A DNA stretch of 64,000 nucleotides from Trichobilharzia regenti. Taxonomy: Eukaryota > Platyhelminthes > Trematoda > Strigeidida > Schistosomatidae. Numbering within the stretch: the stretch's first letter is position 1; each line of letters starts with the position of its first letter. The stretch is from positions 18,025,452 through 18,089,451 of the forward strand of contig OX235267.1 of NCBI GenBank assembly GCA_944472135.2, given 5' to 3'. This document shows positions 11,601-25,800 of the stretch, one piece after another. Below the pieces are notes generated by a model. The model was not told the origin of the DNA and did no database searches. It saw only the letters and a program-made list of their open reading frames with translations. A program made the translations under genes and the position numbers.

Positions 11601-14600
11601 ATTATAATCCAGATGCTAATGTCACTTTTGACACATGGTATCAACGTTATGAGGATTTATTCACTGTTGATCTCGCCTCACAAGACGATGCTTGGAAGGT
11701 GCGAGTGTTGTTACGTAAATTGGGTCCGGCAGAATATGAACGGTACTGCAACCTAATTTTACCCCAGAAACCACGTGACAAGTGTTTCGATGATACAATA
11801 AAGCTGCTGCGTGAACATTTTGGAGACCACTCCTCATTATTCAGCATACGTTATCGTTTCCTCAAGCTGACAATGAATGAAAATGATGATTTTCTTACTC
11901 ACGTTGGCACAGTCAACCGAGAATGTGAGAGATTTCGACTCAGGTCCTTAACAGATGATCAATTCAAAGCCTTGATTCTCATATGCAGTCTTCAATCTCC
12001 TCGTTTCACAGATATCCGAACTCGACTGCTCAATCAGCTAGAACAAAATCCCAAGTTAACTCTACATGACATAGCTGATGAATATCAACGGCTGATTAAT
12101 TTACAGAAAGACACACACCTGGTCGAATCAACACCTTCGAGAAGCTCTGATATTCACGCATTACGAAAGAGCAAAAATCTCTCATCATTCAGTCCTGACC
12201 CACCTTCTCCTAATGCTCCGCGGAAATCTACACATACTCGTCCAACTTCACAAAATACTGCAAAGAAGACCCCACCATCACCATGCTGGCATTGTGGCGC
12301 GTGGCACTTTGTAAAGTCTTGTCCATACAAAAATCATCGTTGCAGCAAGTGCAAAATCATCGGTCATAAAAATGGTTTTTGTCAGCCACGCAAACCCAGA
12401 TAACATAATCCAACGAAAGCTCGACAAACTGTTGGTCCTAAATCTCCAAAAAGATCAACCTGTCAAGTCACAACACCAGGTATGCGAAAATATCTTGATC
12501 TTCAGATGAATGGTCATGATACACGTCTGCAGCTAGATACCGCCTCTGATATTACTGTTATATCAGAGAAACTTTGGAATAATATTGGCAGACCACCAAT
12601 CGGAAATACTTCCCAGACTCTTCTCAGCGCCTGTGGTGGGCGGCTCAAACTAATGGGTGAACTCAAATGTTTTGTTTCCTTCCGCAATACCAAATTCACA
12701 GGAATTTGCTACGTCACCAAGAGTGATTTAAATCTTTTGGGACTTGATTGGTTCGATCGTTTGCATCTGGCTGATGTCCCACTAAATTCGCTATGCAATG
12801 CAGTCAAGAAGCATAAAATGTCAGACAATTCCGGACGAAGCCGAAGCCGCAAACCCAACAGGCAGACGAAACGACAGACGTCAACAACAAGCCCAAAGGT
12901 TCCAGATAAACCCCCAGGAAAACATCCTACTAATCATCAATCTTCTCAAAAGGGGAGGTGATATGTATCCATTTATATATATATATATGTGTCTGTCTGG
13001 ATTCAACATAGAACTTGACACCGAAGTGCAGCAGTTCGAGTTGCCACGTTCCAATTGGCACACAAGGTAGACAAGAAGATGAGTGAAGAGAATCAATAGA
13101 GTTTGACAAATATAAGAGTGAAACAGAATGGGTAATTGTAGAAAGGAATATGAAAGATTACAGAGACTGAATACATGTGCGCCATTGACAACGATTTTGA
13201 GCCATGTCACCTATTGTCTCCAGCCATTGATTCCTAGAGTCCCGAGGGCCCCAACCCGGGAGTCTGCATCTCCCTACCTGACTCAGTTTAACTGTCAAGG
13301 ATTTCATGGATTGATGAGGCCATGTTTTTGTTTGGCCACCACTGGCTCTTTTCCAACCTGAACCTATATCAGCTAGCAAAGCCCGTCGGGGGAGGCGGTG
13401 GTTAGGCATGCGCAGCACGTCACCTAGCCATCTTAGTCTATGTAACTTTATAGCCTCGTCGATTGATTTTCCCTCTTTGCCTAACACTCTACGCCTAACG
13501 TCAACATTACTTATCTTGTGAAACCACCTAACATGAGAAAGAGATCGCAGACATCTATGATCGAAAGCAGTCAACCTTTTCATGTCTTCAACGCGTATTG
13601 GCCATGTTTCAGAGCCATAGAGAAGGACGGAGCGAACTGCTGAGCAGTACACACGTCCCTTGGTTGATAACCGGATGCCACGCCTACGCCAGAGATGGTG
13701 TAAGTCAGCGAAAGCAGCTCGAGCTTTTCGGATCCGTGCTGAGATTTCATCGCCAATCAGTCCGTTGGTGCTAATACAACTTCCCAAGTAGGTGAAGTGG
13801 TCAACATGTTCTATCACTTCACTCCCTATCACTAAGTTAGGGATTGACGGGGTCCAGTCCTGTAGCAGCATCTTACATTTTGCAGGGGCGAATCGCATGC
13901 CAAACATACGAAGATTGCTGCTCAAGGTGTTCAGAAGACTCTGCATTTTGTCAGCATCCTCCCCTAACAGGACTATGTCATCTGCATATATTTGTGTGTG
14001 TATGGTGATCTCTCTTTCTGTTGCTCGCTTAGTCTGTGACCATTTCATTTTGATGAACCTGTCTCCTTTAACAATGTATATTCCCCTTATATTATATATA
14101 ATATAATATGAGTGTTTGTTGACAGTCCGTTGCTTGGTGACATATATCCATATATGTTGGTTGTTGACATGTCTGCTATATTTTGCTATGTATATATGGA
14201 TCGATACTTCATTATAATTAGCCATTCATGTTAAAACTGTCTATTGATTTGTTCACACCATTGTCTGGACATTCATATATATTTCGCTCTCACAATTTGT
14301 GTGACACACTTTGGTGTGATACCACTTATTGCTTCTCCTGGTGTTTTGGAATATAGAAGTATCATCGCAAACCTAGTGGTCTTCTGACTTCCGCCTTCTT
14401 GCGTAAGGACTATTAAATTCTCCACCAGTACATAAGAATAATTTGGCGACGACTGCATAACACACACAAAGGAAGAGAAGAGAGTTAATGGAGGTTCAAA
14501 CACTGAACTACAATATGTGATTGTCAAAAGAGATACCTACTGGGAATTAGTTAAAAGAACTTAACTCAAACAGCAGGAGGGAAATACCATAGGCCGATTA

Positions 14601-17536
14601 GAAAAGTGGATTTAAAAATAGCATAATCTATAGACATAAAATGTAAAAACACCAACTTTTTTACTATGTAAACCTACTTCAGCTGACTGTGAACCCAACT
14701 GTTTTGCTTCCCATAAATGTTCCTCTTCTATACGACAGATAAGGAGACCTTCTGGACTAATACGTGGTTGAAAATTGGCCAATATTTCATTTAAAGCTCG
14801 AGACAGGCCAGTAAACGCAGGATCTCCAAATAGATTTACAATACGCCCATTTTCATTCAGATACTCTTGGATACCTTCAAGAATACAGATCATATTCGTA
14901 GAGACAGATGAAAATTAATCTTCACTTAGAGCAGAATCAAATGTGAGGTAATGATCAAACTAATATATGCGGGCCAAACATTTCGCTTCGTACATCGAGG
15001 TAATCGAATTCCTCTTCAAAAAACGGAAGGCTTCACATTAAAATAAATTACTGACAGTACACTAAATTTCAATCATCTCTGTCTGTCTGTTTTCGACATA
15101 GAACTTTGCACAAATGTGCGGAAGTTCAAGTCGCCACACTCATCTTTATAAATGTATTACCTTTAACTCACCAAAGTGCATTGTTATCTTAACCACAGAG
15201 ATGCTTTGCAACTACTAGGCTGGTGTAAATGCTCACAGGATTATTACGCCATCAGATTTCAAAGATACAACCAACGAACTGTAGGAGACTCAATAAATTT
15301 ATAGGAATTCAATTGATTTCAGGCTAGATTACGAACTGATATGAGCTTGAGAACAACTCAAAACTTGGGAGTACCGGATAGTCGTTTCGTACTAGTTGGG
15401 GACTCTTTAGTTCCCCACACATCAGGGATTGAAACCAGCACATCCAGGTAACGAGGCGAAGCCGTCGACCATTCCAGTCGCTGAGATGAGTGAGATTCAC
15501 GAGTTCTGGGTTAGATCCCCGATAGTGGATCACGGGCAAGTACTGATGAAGAGTCGCAAATTACGATGAAATAGCCATCTAGTAATTCCTAGTTTCCCCC
15601 AGTGGTTCAATAACTGAGGTTAGTTTGTGATACAATATATATATATATATATAAACACTTTACTTACCAAGACATAAATAAAAAATGGAATCAGCAACAT
15701 AACATTCATTATTTGGCTTTCGAACTTCACGAACAAATTGACTCAACGCAATGTTCAGATCTTCATCACTCATATTTAACAAATCCGCGTATAAATGTGA
15801 ATACTGTTGCATTGCTGCCGTAGATCTAGATTTATCAGTTGATGAACACGCTGATCTTTGTTGTACCCAATGACGCCAGGCATTAATACCATAAGAGAAT
15901 TTCAAATGATAATTAGCATCGGATGTAAGTACAGGTGTTAATAATGTTTGACGTGGTCGTTTAGCCGGAGGATGTGAACGATTACTTGTACGACCTTCAC
16001 TGGACGAATCACTCATTGATGTTGTTGTTGTTCGATGCTGTTGATGAAATGATGGATTAGTATGTTCCGTAGGATGTATACCAGTTGATTCTGAAGTCCA
16101 TGAATCTGAGGACGACGACTCTTCTGGTGCACGACGTTTAAGATAAGATGTATTTTCAGTTGTATCACAATCGCCACCTTCATGCTATTCAAAAAGATTC
16201 AAGACACAAGTATTGTTAAGTTATACAACAATAAATGAATCACTTAATGCATACTAATTACAATAATACTTCCAGATAGTGATATCTTAAATGAATAGTT
16301 ATTAATGCAATAGACAGAATAAAAAATGTTCTGAAGAGATATATGTATTTTAGCTTCTTCGGATGATTTCTGATGGAAAGATAAAAAATGAGTTGTGCTG
16401 TTGAAAATTTCAGGAGCTTATATGTAGCTTAACTGGTGGAGAGCTGGAGCCAGATAAGTCGAACACTCATACGAACTGGACATTTGTCCTGCTTTCAGTC
16501 GTCCGAAGATTCAACAAACATTCGGCTTATGCCAAAATCCAGCATAACTGACGAAGAGTCCCGAAATAGGACGAAACAGCTGTCCAGTACTCCTAGGTTT
16601 TCCAATGGTTCTCTAACTAATTTCAGATCATGATGAAATCCTGAAACCAATCAAATCCCTACAAAACCAACACTTGAATTGACTGACAACTGGAGAATGA
16701 AGGTAGTAGTGGTTTGCGCTGAGACAAATATAAATCACTTTAAATTCACAACCCATATGTTGATATATTCGTAAGTATTACAAGGTTTTCCTACCAACAA
16801 GACTATTCGCTGTTAAGGGAGATCAGGTAGATCAGTATAGATTTTGTCATGAATTAACGTCAGTAACTGACACAAATTAAAAAAATGTGTGTACAGTGTT
16901 TTTTTGTGGAGTTCTCAATGATTCTCTAATTCAATTCAGAGTCCATGACAAAATTTATATTGAAATTATTATTCTCAATGAACTCATCACTCCACTCATT
17001 CACATTAAATATTTGATTTTCAGATGGTAGGTCACACACGTTCGAGTGTTACTTCACCTACTTCTGTCTAGGCAACTAACTGGGTAGTATCATTAGCTGC
17101 TCCCATACAATAGCTGTGTGTGGTTGATAGCCTGATATATTAAAGATACGCTATGCTATGTATAGTGGAGTTAAAGAAGAAGACCAAAATTATGGAAGTA
17201 ATAAAATAATTTAGATTTGCCTGTCTTTTTTCCCTTCCCCGAAACCTATGAAGCACAAGTTCAAACTACAATCAGGAGACCGAAATTTCGAAAGCTAAAT
17301 TATAACTAGCAATCTTTAGCATAATATGTATGCATACCTTAATGTTCAGCTGTCTGTCTGTCTGTTTTCGACATAGAACTTTGCACAAATGTGCGGAAGT
17401 TCAAGTCGCCACACTCCGTGTAGCACGCGAAGCAAGAGAAGAAAGTACAAGAAAAGCATAATAGAGAATATTGAAAATAAATTTCAAAATGCATGGGATC
17501 TAGATAACACGTCCAAAAAGTAACAACAAGAAAAAA

Positions 17537-17577
<41 letters not shown>

Positions 17578-20500
17578 GTGTTAACGACAGTGCAACAAAA
17601 TAGCACCAGTTTAAAGGCTGGTGTGTGTCCGTGGTTCGGCAGTAGAATACTCGCCAACTACGCACGTGTTCCGGGTCTTGACCCCTTGCCAACGTACTCC
17701 TAAACCTCGCCTAGACGGTAGTAAGTTCAAGAAAGAGTGGAGGCTGGGCACGAGGCTAGGAACGCCACCCCGTGAAAAAAACTCCGCTAATGCTAGTGAA
17801 ACTTGAAAGCTTAAGCTTGAAGCCCTATATCCTAAATCAGAACACAAAGGAACTAAATACTATAAGATGATAATTAAAGGCTAATAGAAGTATACAGTAA
17901 CGAGAAAGACAACTCTGTGAGTTCGTCAACACACCCAGAGGAAACATCAGTCTAATATACTTAGGAAATGCAGAGGCGTTTACACCGAGAATTGCAACTG
18001 AAATGAATTTACCAAAAGTGGTATGGTGCAGAACTTTTATTTACTAATTTATTTAAATGCACAGCACAAATTCATAGTCCTGTAGTTTGTTGCAATACAA
18101 ATAGTTGTTTGCAGTACAAATTTTAGCCAAATACGGGAAGTTCAATGTTATGAGTAAAGTATACTAACCTCTTCCGCAATTTCTACAACTCTTTCATCAG
18201 TTGACATTTTTAATCCACCTGGATAGCATGTTGATTGGTCAGCTTCTGAATCTGCACCTTGAGTGTTTACTTCATTGTCACTTGCTGGTGAATCATGTGT
18301 ACCACGTTGGCCTGATTTTTGAATAAGTGATCTGCTGTTAGGCACAAGGTTGACCTGCTGCTGCTGCTCATGACCTAAAATAATTCAACAGGATAGAATT
18401 GTGAAATACTGTTTGTTGTTTAAGGTTTAAACAAAAAAGTAATTCCGGGTTAGAGAATTTCATCATGAGCTGACATCAGTTGGAGAACCACTGGAAAACC
18501 AACAGGGAGTACTGGGCGGCCAGCTGTTTCGTTTTGGGAGTCTTCGGCAGTACGCACCCGCCGACAAAGTTCGAACCACGACCTTCTGGTTTAAAGGTGA
18601 GCTAGCTCGTAGACCATTAAGCAATTGGGATCTAATCGATCCAATGGCCAGTCAATGCATGAATTCCAACTTCTGTCAATTCATAACACAGTGCGATCAC
18701 TTCGCAATGTCTTCTTCGATGAGTTACTGCCTCACCTTCAACCTGCTGCACCCTACTGGCCACGGCTTCACACTAGAACCCCAGGTTAACTGACTGAATA
18801 GGACCAGTCGCTAGTGAGCATCAGATCAATTTTTCAAGTATTGGTTTTGTAGGGATACCTTCACTCTATTAGCAATTAATAACATGTTATTAATATAACG
18901 GTATTCGAACGTAAGAAATCACTTGGTCTACACAACAAATCGTCTGAATGATAGTTTTGATATTCATACAAATAACATCAGTGGGAGTAATATAATTCAG
19001 AATCAGTAAGCTGTAGCTTCATTCCACTAGGCGCTCCACTTTCTAAAGCACTTATTCAAAAGGGCTTAAACTACGATTTATCTGGGTAGGGCAGCTAGGT
19101 AGTAAGCACTATTATAATCATATCGACATATCTGTAGCTATTTTACTCCCTCCTGAATATTAAAGAAATTAGTTTTACAACTATGGCTGGTTTTGTGTCG
19201 TTTATTAGATTAACAAAGATTTTATATTTTCAAGGATTGGTTTTTCTAGGGATTCTATTTGTTTCAGATCAGACGATGGATTGATATCAATCTGTGATGT
19301 AATCTGAAAGATTGTATAACCATTCACTCTCCACTTAAGCGTGTTATTTTTTAATACTTCGACCTCCCCCCTTACTCATTGTGAGATCATATGAAAATGT
19401 ATACATCACAGTGACCAAAGTTACTATACATTAGTTTTAATGTAGCACGGTAGTTCTATAGTAAATCTACATATAACTAAATTTTTATTTTCTGATAATC
19501 GAACTAGTCACTGATCTACTTCTTTCATCTATGTAACTGACTTCACGATTATTACATAGGTATTTGGAGAAATACAGCATTATTTTTTAAAATTCGGCCT
19601 ATTGGATCCTTAGGTTAACAAAATTTTTCTCGGAGTTAGTGATTCAAAATGTGACGCTAATTTCGTAGCTGCATATGACAGTACTATATGGGGATGGGAG
19701 GTATGAATTCCTTATCACTCTCATCTGATGATCATTATTTTTCTTTTTTAAGAGTTATCATAAATTTTTTGAATTGGGTAATTTATTTAATCCTAAAGTA
19801 TACATTGTTTATTTCCTTTCTACTGGTCAAGCACACCTGACTTGATTACACATAAACATTCAACTAAATCTTGGCGTTACTAAGTTAGTGTGGGATGATT
19901 CAAAGTTTAAGTACCAAAGAGAGTGTGACGGTTTTTCTTTTATAGGTGGTAATTCTTTAAGTTATCAATATGCTTTTATTTTATATTCTGCATTGTCGCA
20001 AAAATAATTCACCTTCTACTATTGAGTTTATGTGTGAAGAAATTACGGATATGTTCAGATTTCTACACAGGAAGTATATATATATATATCGTTCACATAT
20101 CGCCATCATAGCCACGCCACCAATTTCATATAGGAGCTTTTAATGTTAGGACACTTTACCAAATAGGACAACATGCATCACTAGCCAAGACCCTGGCATC
20201 TCGAGCCATTGATGTATGCTGTGTTTCAGAAACACGCATACAAGACCCAAGTGTGGTTATTCACCTAACCCCACCTGGCCAACAGGTTGAATCTGCAAAA
20301 TTCACCTTGAGGGTGTCAGGAGATGCCACAGCTAGTTCACGAGGATTAGCTGGTGTAGGGATAGCTTTGAGTACTAGGGCAGAAAAGACATTGCTTGACT
20401 GGATCCCGGTAGATAGCCGAATGTGTGCTGTCCGTCTGAACGGATCAGTAAAAAGAAGAAAGGACTGCACTACTCGCCGATGCCTTTTCGTAATCTCCGC

Positions 20501-22848
20501 CTACGCCCCCACTGACTGCAGTTCAGATGAAACGAAGGATGAGTTCTACCAAAAGCTGTCTAGTTTGGTGCGAAAGGCTAAACGCTCAGACATAGTCGTT
20601 CTAGCTGGTGACTTTAACGCTCAAGTAGGGAAATTGTGTCAATCTGAGAAGGATGTCGGTGGCACCTATGGAGTCCCGTGCCAGCGAACCGACAACGGTG
20701 ACCGTCTCCTACAGTTCTGCTCTGATAATCATTTGTTTCTTGTAAGCACTAACTTCAAACACAAGGAGAGACACTGTTTGACTTGGAGACCCCCTTCATC
20801 AAACCAACGCTGGACACAAATAGACCACATAGCAATAAGCTATCGTTGGCGTGGGTCGGTAGGAGATTGTCGCTCCTTCTGGAACACGTGTGTAGATACC
20901 GACCATGCACTGGTCCGCGCTCGTGTGTGCTTACGACTGAACGGACGTAGGAAACAGCTGGCGGTAAAACCATCACGTCCCCAGCTCGATCAGGAAACTA
21001 AATCCGTATTTGAGGAAGAACTAGCTAAACACATATCTGTGTTCGACAGCTGTGCTCACCCTGAAGAAGCTTGGAAAAATATCCAGGCAGCCATAGATAC
21101 AGCTGTAAAAGCTGTGAATAAGGTAAACCCAAAGGTGAGTAAAAACCACTGGATCTCCACCGCCTCATCCGAACTGATAGATGCTAGAAGACTTATTTTT
21201 TATTATTATTTAATAACATAACACTTCATTAGGCATACCTTATTCATGATTACAATATTATATACCAGGTTTCACTGACTTGTTTGTTGGGCGTCTCAAG
21301 GTCATTGGTGCGGCCGCATTCCGCTGGTACTTACTGGTGCTCAAAGTTCAACTGGACTATCTTCCTTTGTGGGCTACATAGACAGTTTGACAACTTGGAT
21401 TTAAGCACTTCTGTGCAAAGTTCTATGTTGAAACCAGTTGGTCAAATCGCGAATAAACTTACCTAAATAAACAAGTGTTTTCTACCTTAGTCACCAAATT
21501 CTAATCGCTTCTCTCATTATTAGACGACATTTACTCTAACTTAATTGTGAAACAAAATTATGACTCCAAAATAAATGAAGTGGTCAACACAGTATACTTA
21601 CCACTTCACTCCTTATCTTTAAGCCAGGAGTCGATGTTGTCCACTCCAGTCCTGTCGCATCATACATTTGACAGGATTGAATCGCATGCTGAACACTCGA
21701 AGATTGCAGTTCAAGGTGTTCAGAAGACTCTGCATTTATTCAGCGTCTTCACCTAGGAAGACTATATAATCTGCATATTCTGAGTCAGCGAGATTATACC
21801 CTAGTAACAAGTCAATCCCTGAGTCTCTGAAGTCAGTTAGGGTTAATTCCATTAGTACATCTATGATAAAAATTAAATAGGAATGGAGACAGTGGGCGTC
21901 TCTGACGGACACCATTGGTAGCCACCATGTTTGGTGTATGTGTGTTTGCATGTTATTAAATGAAGCCTGAAAGTAGTAAATACAAATAGACCAACAGTCG
22001 ACAACATTACCTTCAGTAAGTGAAGCATCTGATGAAACAGCATCGAAAACAAGCGGAATTGGGATTGGACATGGTAGTGGATAAGGGATTGCATATGGCA
22101 CTGGTCTTGCATATAAACATACAGGGAATGGTACATAAATTGGAACTGGGATAGGAATAGGTAAAAAAGCAGGCATCTTCTTCGATTCATCTTGATCAAC
22201 AAGATCTAAAAGTATAAATAAATATATACTTAAGTGTGACACTAGCAATGATTGCAACATAGTTTTAAGAAGACGAAATATTAAGCCAGATTGTTAAGTC
22301 TATCGCTTCAATAATAATCATAATAATAAACACTTGGGCACTTAAGGTTTAGACCAAATCTTTTGTAAAAGTAAACAATGACTCTATTAAGCCTCTAGTT
22401 ATTTATGAGAAAAGCCGGTGATGAACTCACATTAAATTGGAGTGCGCACGCTGCTACAAAACCTCTACTACATTGAAGAAATTATAAAAACTTCATTTAC
22501 AACAATAAGAAATACAGTTAATAACAAGTTTAGATAAGTAGGTAGGTCTATGTTCACAGATCTAAAAGCGAGAGAGAGAATGAATATCAGATCAGTAGGA
22601 CTTGGAGTCAGATCTTGAAATAAATATGATTTGCTCGACTTAATTGTTTACTAGCTGCGATTAAATATTTCATGAATAAGGATCTAAGAATTTTTCGAAC
22701 ATAAAATTACCAAGTTAGTTCTTCTGTTGTTTGTTATTAATCAATAAGATTTTTGAATTGCACTTGAGTACGGTAGTGTATGGTTACATAAAATACAAAA
22801 TTTATACAAATTCAAAACAAACTTCATACAGTTTGAAGGACTTCATCA

Positions 22849-22885
<37 letters not shown>

Positions 22886-25800
22886 GGAGCACAGATATTA
22901 TCTAATGAATATAGTTTACGCTTGGTCTAAATTCTAGATACCAGATTTCTCAATTACCAATTTACGTAAAGATTGTCTGTAAAGTAGTGCAGATCAGCGG
23001 TAATATACACTTCTATTGAAGTAAACAAGACTCTGATTTTATACTCGGTAGTAACTGACGTCATACGTTTACTGCAGACTGAATTCTGTCAGTCAAGTTT
23101 GCAATGTAGTCGCCGTACTAGGTGGTTCGCCATTGTAGTGTACTCAGAATTGATATTAAATATTTGGAAGTGACAGGTAGGAAGTCTTCGACCTAGGTTT
23201 CATGCTTGCTGGTAGTCGTCAGCAAAGGTGTATCTGGAGAGCCACCTACCTTGGTGGCTGCATTGCAGAATTGGCTGGTAGAATTCAATCTGCACCAGAC
23301 GGACGACCAGACGTATGACATTAGTTACTACATAGTGTCCAATCAAGATATCCATTACAGTCCAAGCAGGAAATCAGTTGCGAGCATGAACAGATCAGTA
23401 GTAACCTCTCTGACTGCAGCAGTGAGTCGCACGGGTTCAAATTACCAACCATACTCGTGTATCACTTCTATGGCATATATAATGGAAGCATATAGGGAGT
23501 ACTTACCTGTTTGAACTTCTGCATCCATAGATATCATGTCCTCAGTAGTTGATGTCTCAACACAACTATATTTTGGTTGATCAGACTTAATCAATAGCTG
23601 ATCATCTTCAACCTCAGCCACTGGCACCATATCTTCATCATCATCACTTTCATCTGATTTCATTAAATGTTCAGTAGTTTGCGTTTGAATCTCTTTACCA
23701 ATAGATGTTTTATCATTACTTAATTCGGTTACACCTGAAGGTTTATCTGTTTGTACAGCTACACCATGCTGGGATAAACTATCGTAGGCTGTTGAGGCAT
23801 TCGCTTGAGTTTTACGACACATAGATAGTGGTCTACATAACACTGCTTTATTACGCATAGCAACCGGAGCGGCTGGTTGTAAAATAACTTGTTGTTCAAT
23901 ACCCAATTGTCGAACCATATCGATTGGAACAACGGGAAATTGACCCTAGATAAATAAAGAAAACAAAAATAATCTCATAATTACAATCAGATTAGTAGGG
24001 GGGAACGCGAACGATTACATTATGCATCAATGTGTCAAACTCACTCTTAAAGGCCTACGACCTCTTGGCCGACCTCGACCACTAGTACCGGCAATAGCAG
24101 CAGCTAGACGGTAACTGGAGTCTCGATCCACACCCATTCCACTCATTGCACCAACGCCTGTCGAAACAGCTGGATTTATGATTGTACCTCCTGCTCCGCT
24201 CATTCCTTGATTTACACCAGACATTGGGCTTCCTGTTGTCCCAAATACAGTTGCAGAAGATGGAGTATAACGAGTCCCTAGAGACAGAAGTCCTGAAGCT
24301 GATGGCGACAATACATTGGAATGAACCCCACTCAATCCTCCTGTCTGACCAACAGGAGTGCCTGTGCTTAGAGGCTTTCGACTGTAATGTATTTAACAGA
24401 AAGGCATTTGGTGAAGCAGGTAAATAATTAAATGAAACTAGTAAAATGTTAAATTTAATGATAAGTACGCAAAAAAGTGAACTTAAAAAATATCAATGCA
24501 TGGCACCGCTAAATTCATCCGAAAATTATTCACATGAGTGACATTCAAGGAATTATTACGTAATGTGTTTTATTACTCTACATTATGCTGAGTATTCTGA
24601 ATAAATAATACTGTGGTAAATTTATCCAGCGCAGTTATCAGATTTTAGTGCTGATTTCTAGCTGTAACAGATTCTGATAACACTACCAGAAATTCGCGGT
24701 CTATTGCCTTAAGATAATCTAATTAGGGATATTAGTTGATGAAAATTAAATATCTCACAAGCACAGTATTCGCGTGGATTGGCAGCAAAGTGCTAAAATC
24801 GCACGCATGCTTCAATTGCTTGCAAAATTTCTACACATCTAAAACAAGCAATAAAGGTTAGTAAAGCAGGATTTAATGAATTCATCTTGACACCACTAAG
24901 CGAGTGCTTCAACAATCTGGGAAAGACCAGTCGCCAATCCTCGACACATCAAACTGCGTATAGTAATTTGAGTGTTTGTGGCAGCAAATACATAGGTCGT
25001 ACGGAAAGGCGATTGTCTACTCGCATGATGGAGCATTTGCCAAAATGGTTGAAAACAGCTGAGTGCAAAGTCCCAAAATCCTCAATAACAAAACATCTCG
25101 TGGATTACGGACATGATATCAACGCTGTCAAGTCATTCACTATTGTCAGCAGACAAAGAAACAAGAAAATGCTTGCAATTGCAGAGGCTTGTGCAATTCG
25201 AATTTATAAACCGAGTCTCTGTGTACAAAAGATAGTCGTGACTCAGAATTTACCATGATAATCCGTTTTACTTATTATTATTCTACCTCTTATTATTATC
25301 ATTATTATTATTCTTGATTCATTTAAAACACCGACTAATTATTGTTAACAAACATATCGCTACTTGATTGGTAAATTGTTGTGTATTGTAATTAAAATGC
25401 TATATATATTAGAGTAGAGCCAGAGATGAGGATCTAATTGAAAAGTAAATATTTCTTCGCTCAATCTTTCTCTTTTCATTTAAAACTATCCTTTATCAGC
25501 AGTACTATCTTAACCACTTCAACACTATTATTATTGTTTTTATAACTATTACTATTGATATAGTCTGTGTGCAATTCTTGTTATATTCTCTAATGACTAA
25601 TTGTTTATCTAAGTGATGTAATTGAAGCGTAATGCAACTTATCTTAATTTTGATCTCTCATACTCTCTCTCTCTCGCCTTATCTATTTGAACATGACCTG
25701 GAAAACATTCGCACCTATTCTTCTGCATGACTAATTCAATGTAGATTATTTACTTATCAGTCTTATGTCTCCGAATGTAATTTCACTAGTGTATATATAT

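Larger units (their letters stand above)
10901..14462 (+). mobile_element. Pol-less gypsy-like LTR retrotransposon (gag-protease only)
   Basis: A complete element by its ends: 5' LTR 10901-11423, primer-binding site, gag, protease, polypurine tract, and a 3' LTR starting at 12959. It is flanked by CACAC (10896-10900 and 14463-14467). The protease frame runs straight into the polypurine tract, so there is no room for reverse transcriptase, RNase H or integrase. An RTE fragment was later inserted in the 3' LTR (12993-13989). Such elements depend on enzymes supplied by a relative. It lies in intron 9 of the minus-strand gene, in antisense orientation. Confidence 0.88.

Noticed and set aside
13158..14225. 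355-codon minus-strand ORF as a single protein
   Set aside because: Its first ~70 codons are antisense LTR sequence, also found at 10744-11160, fused by insertion to an RTE RT fragment.
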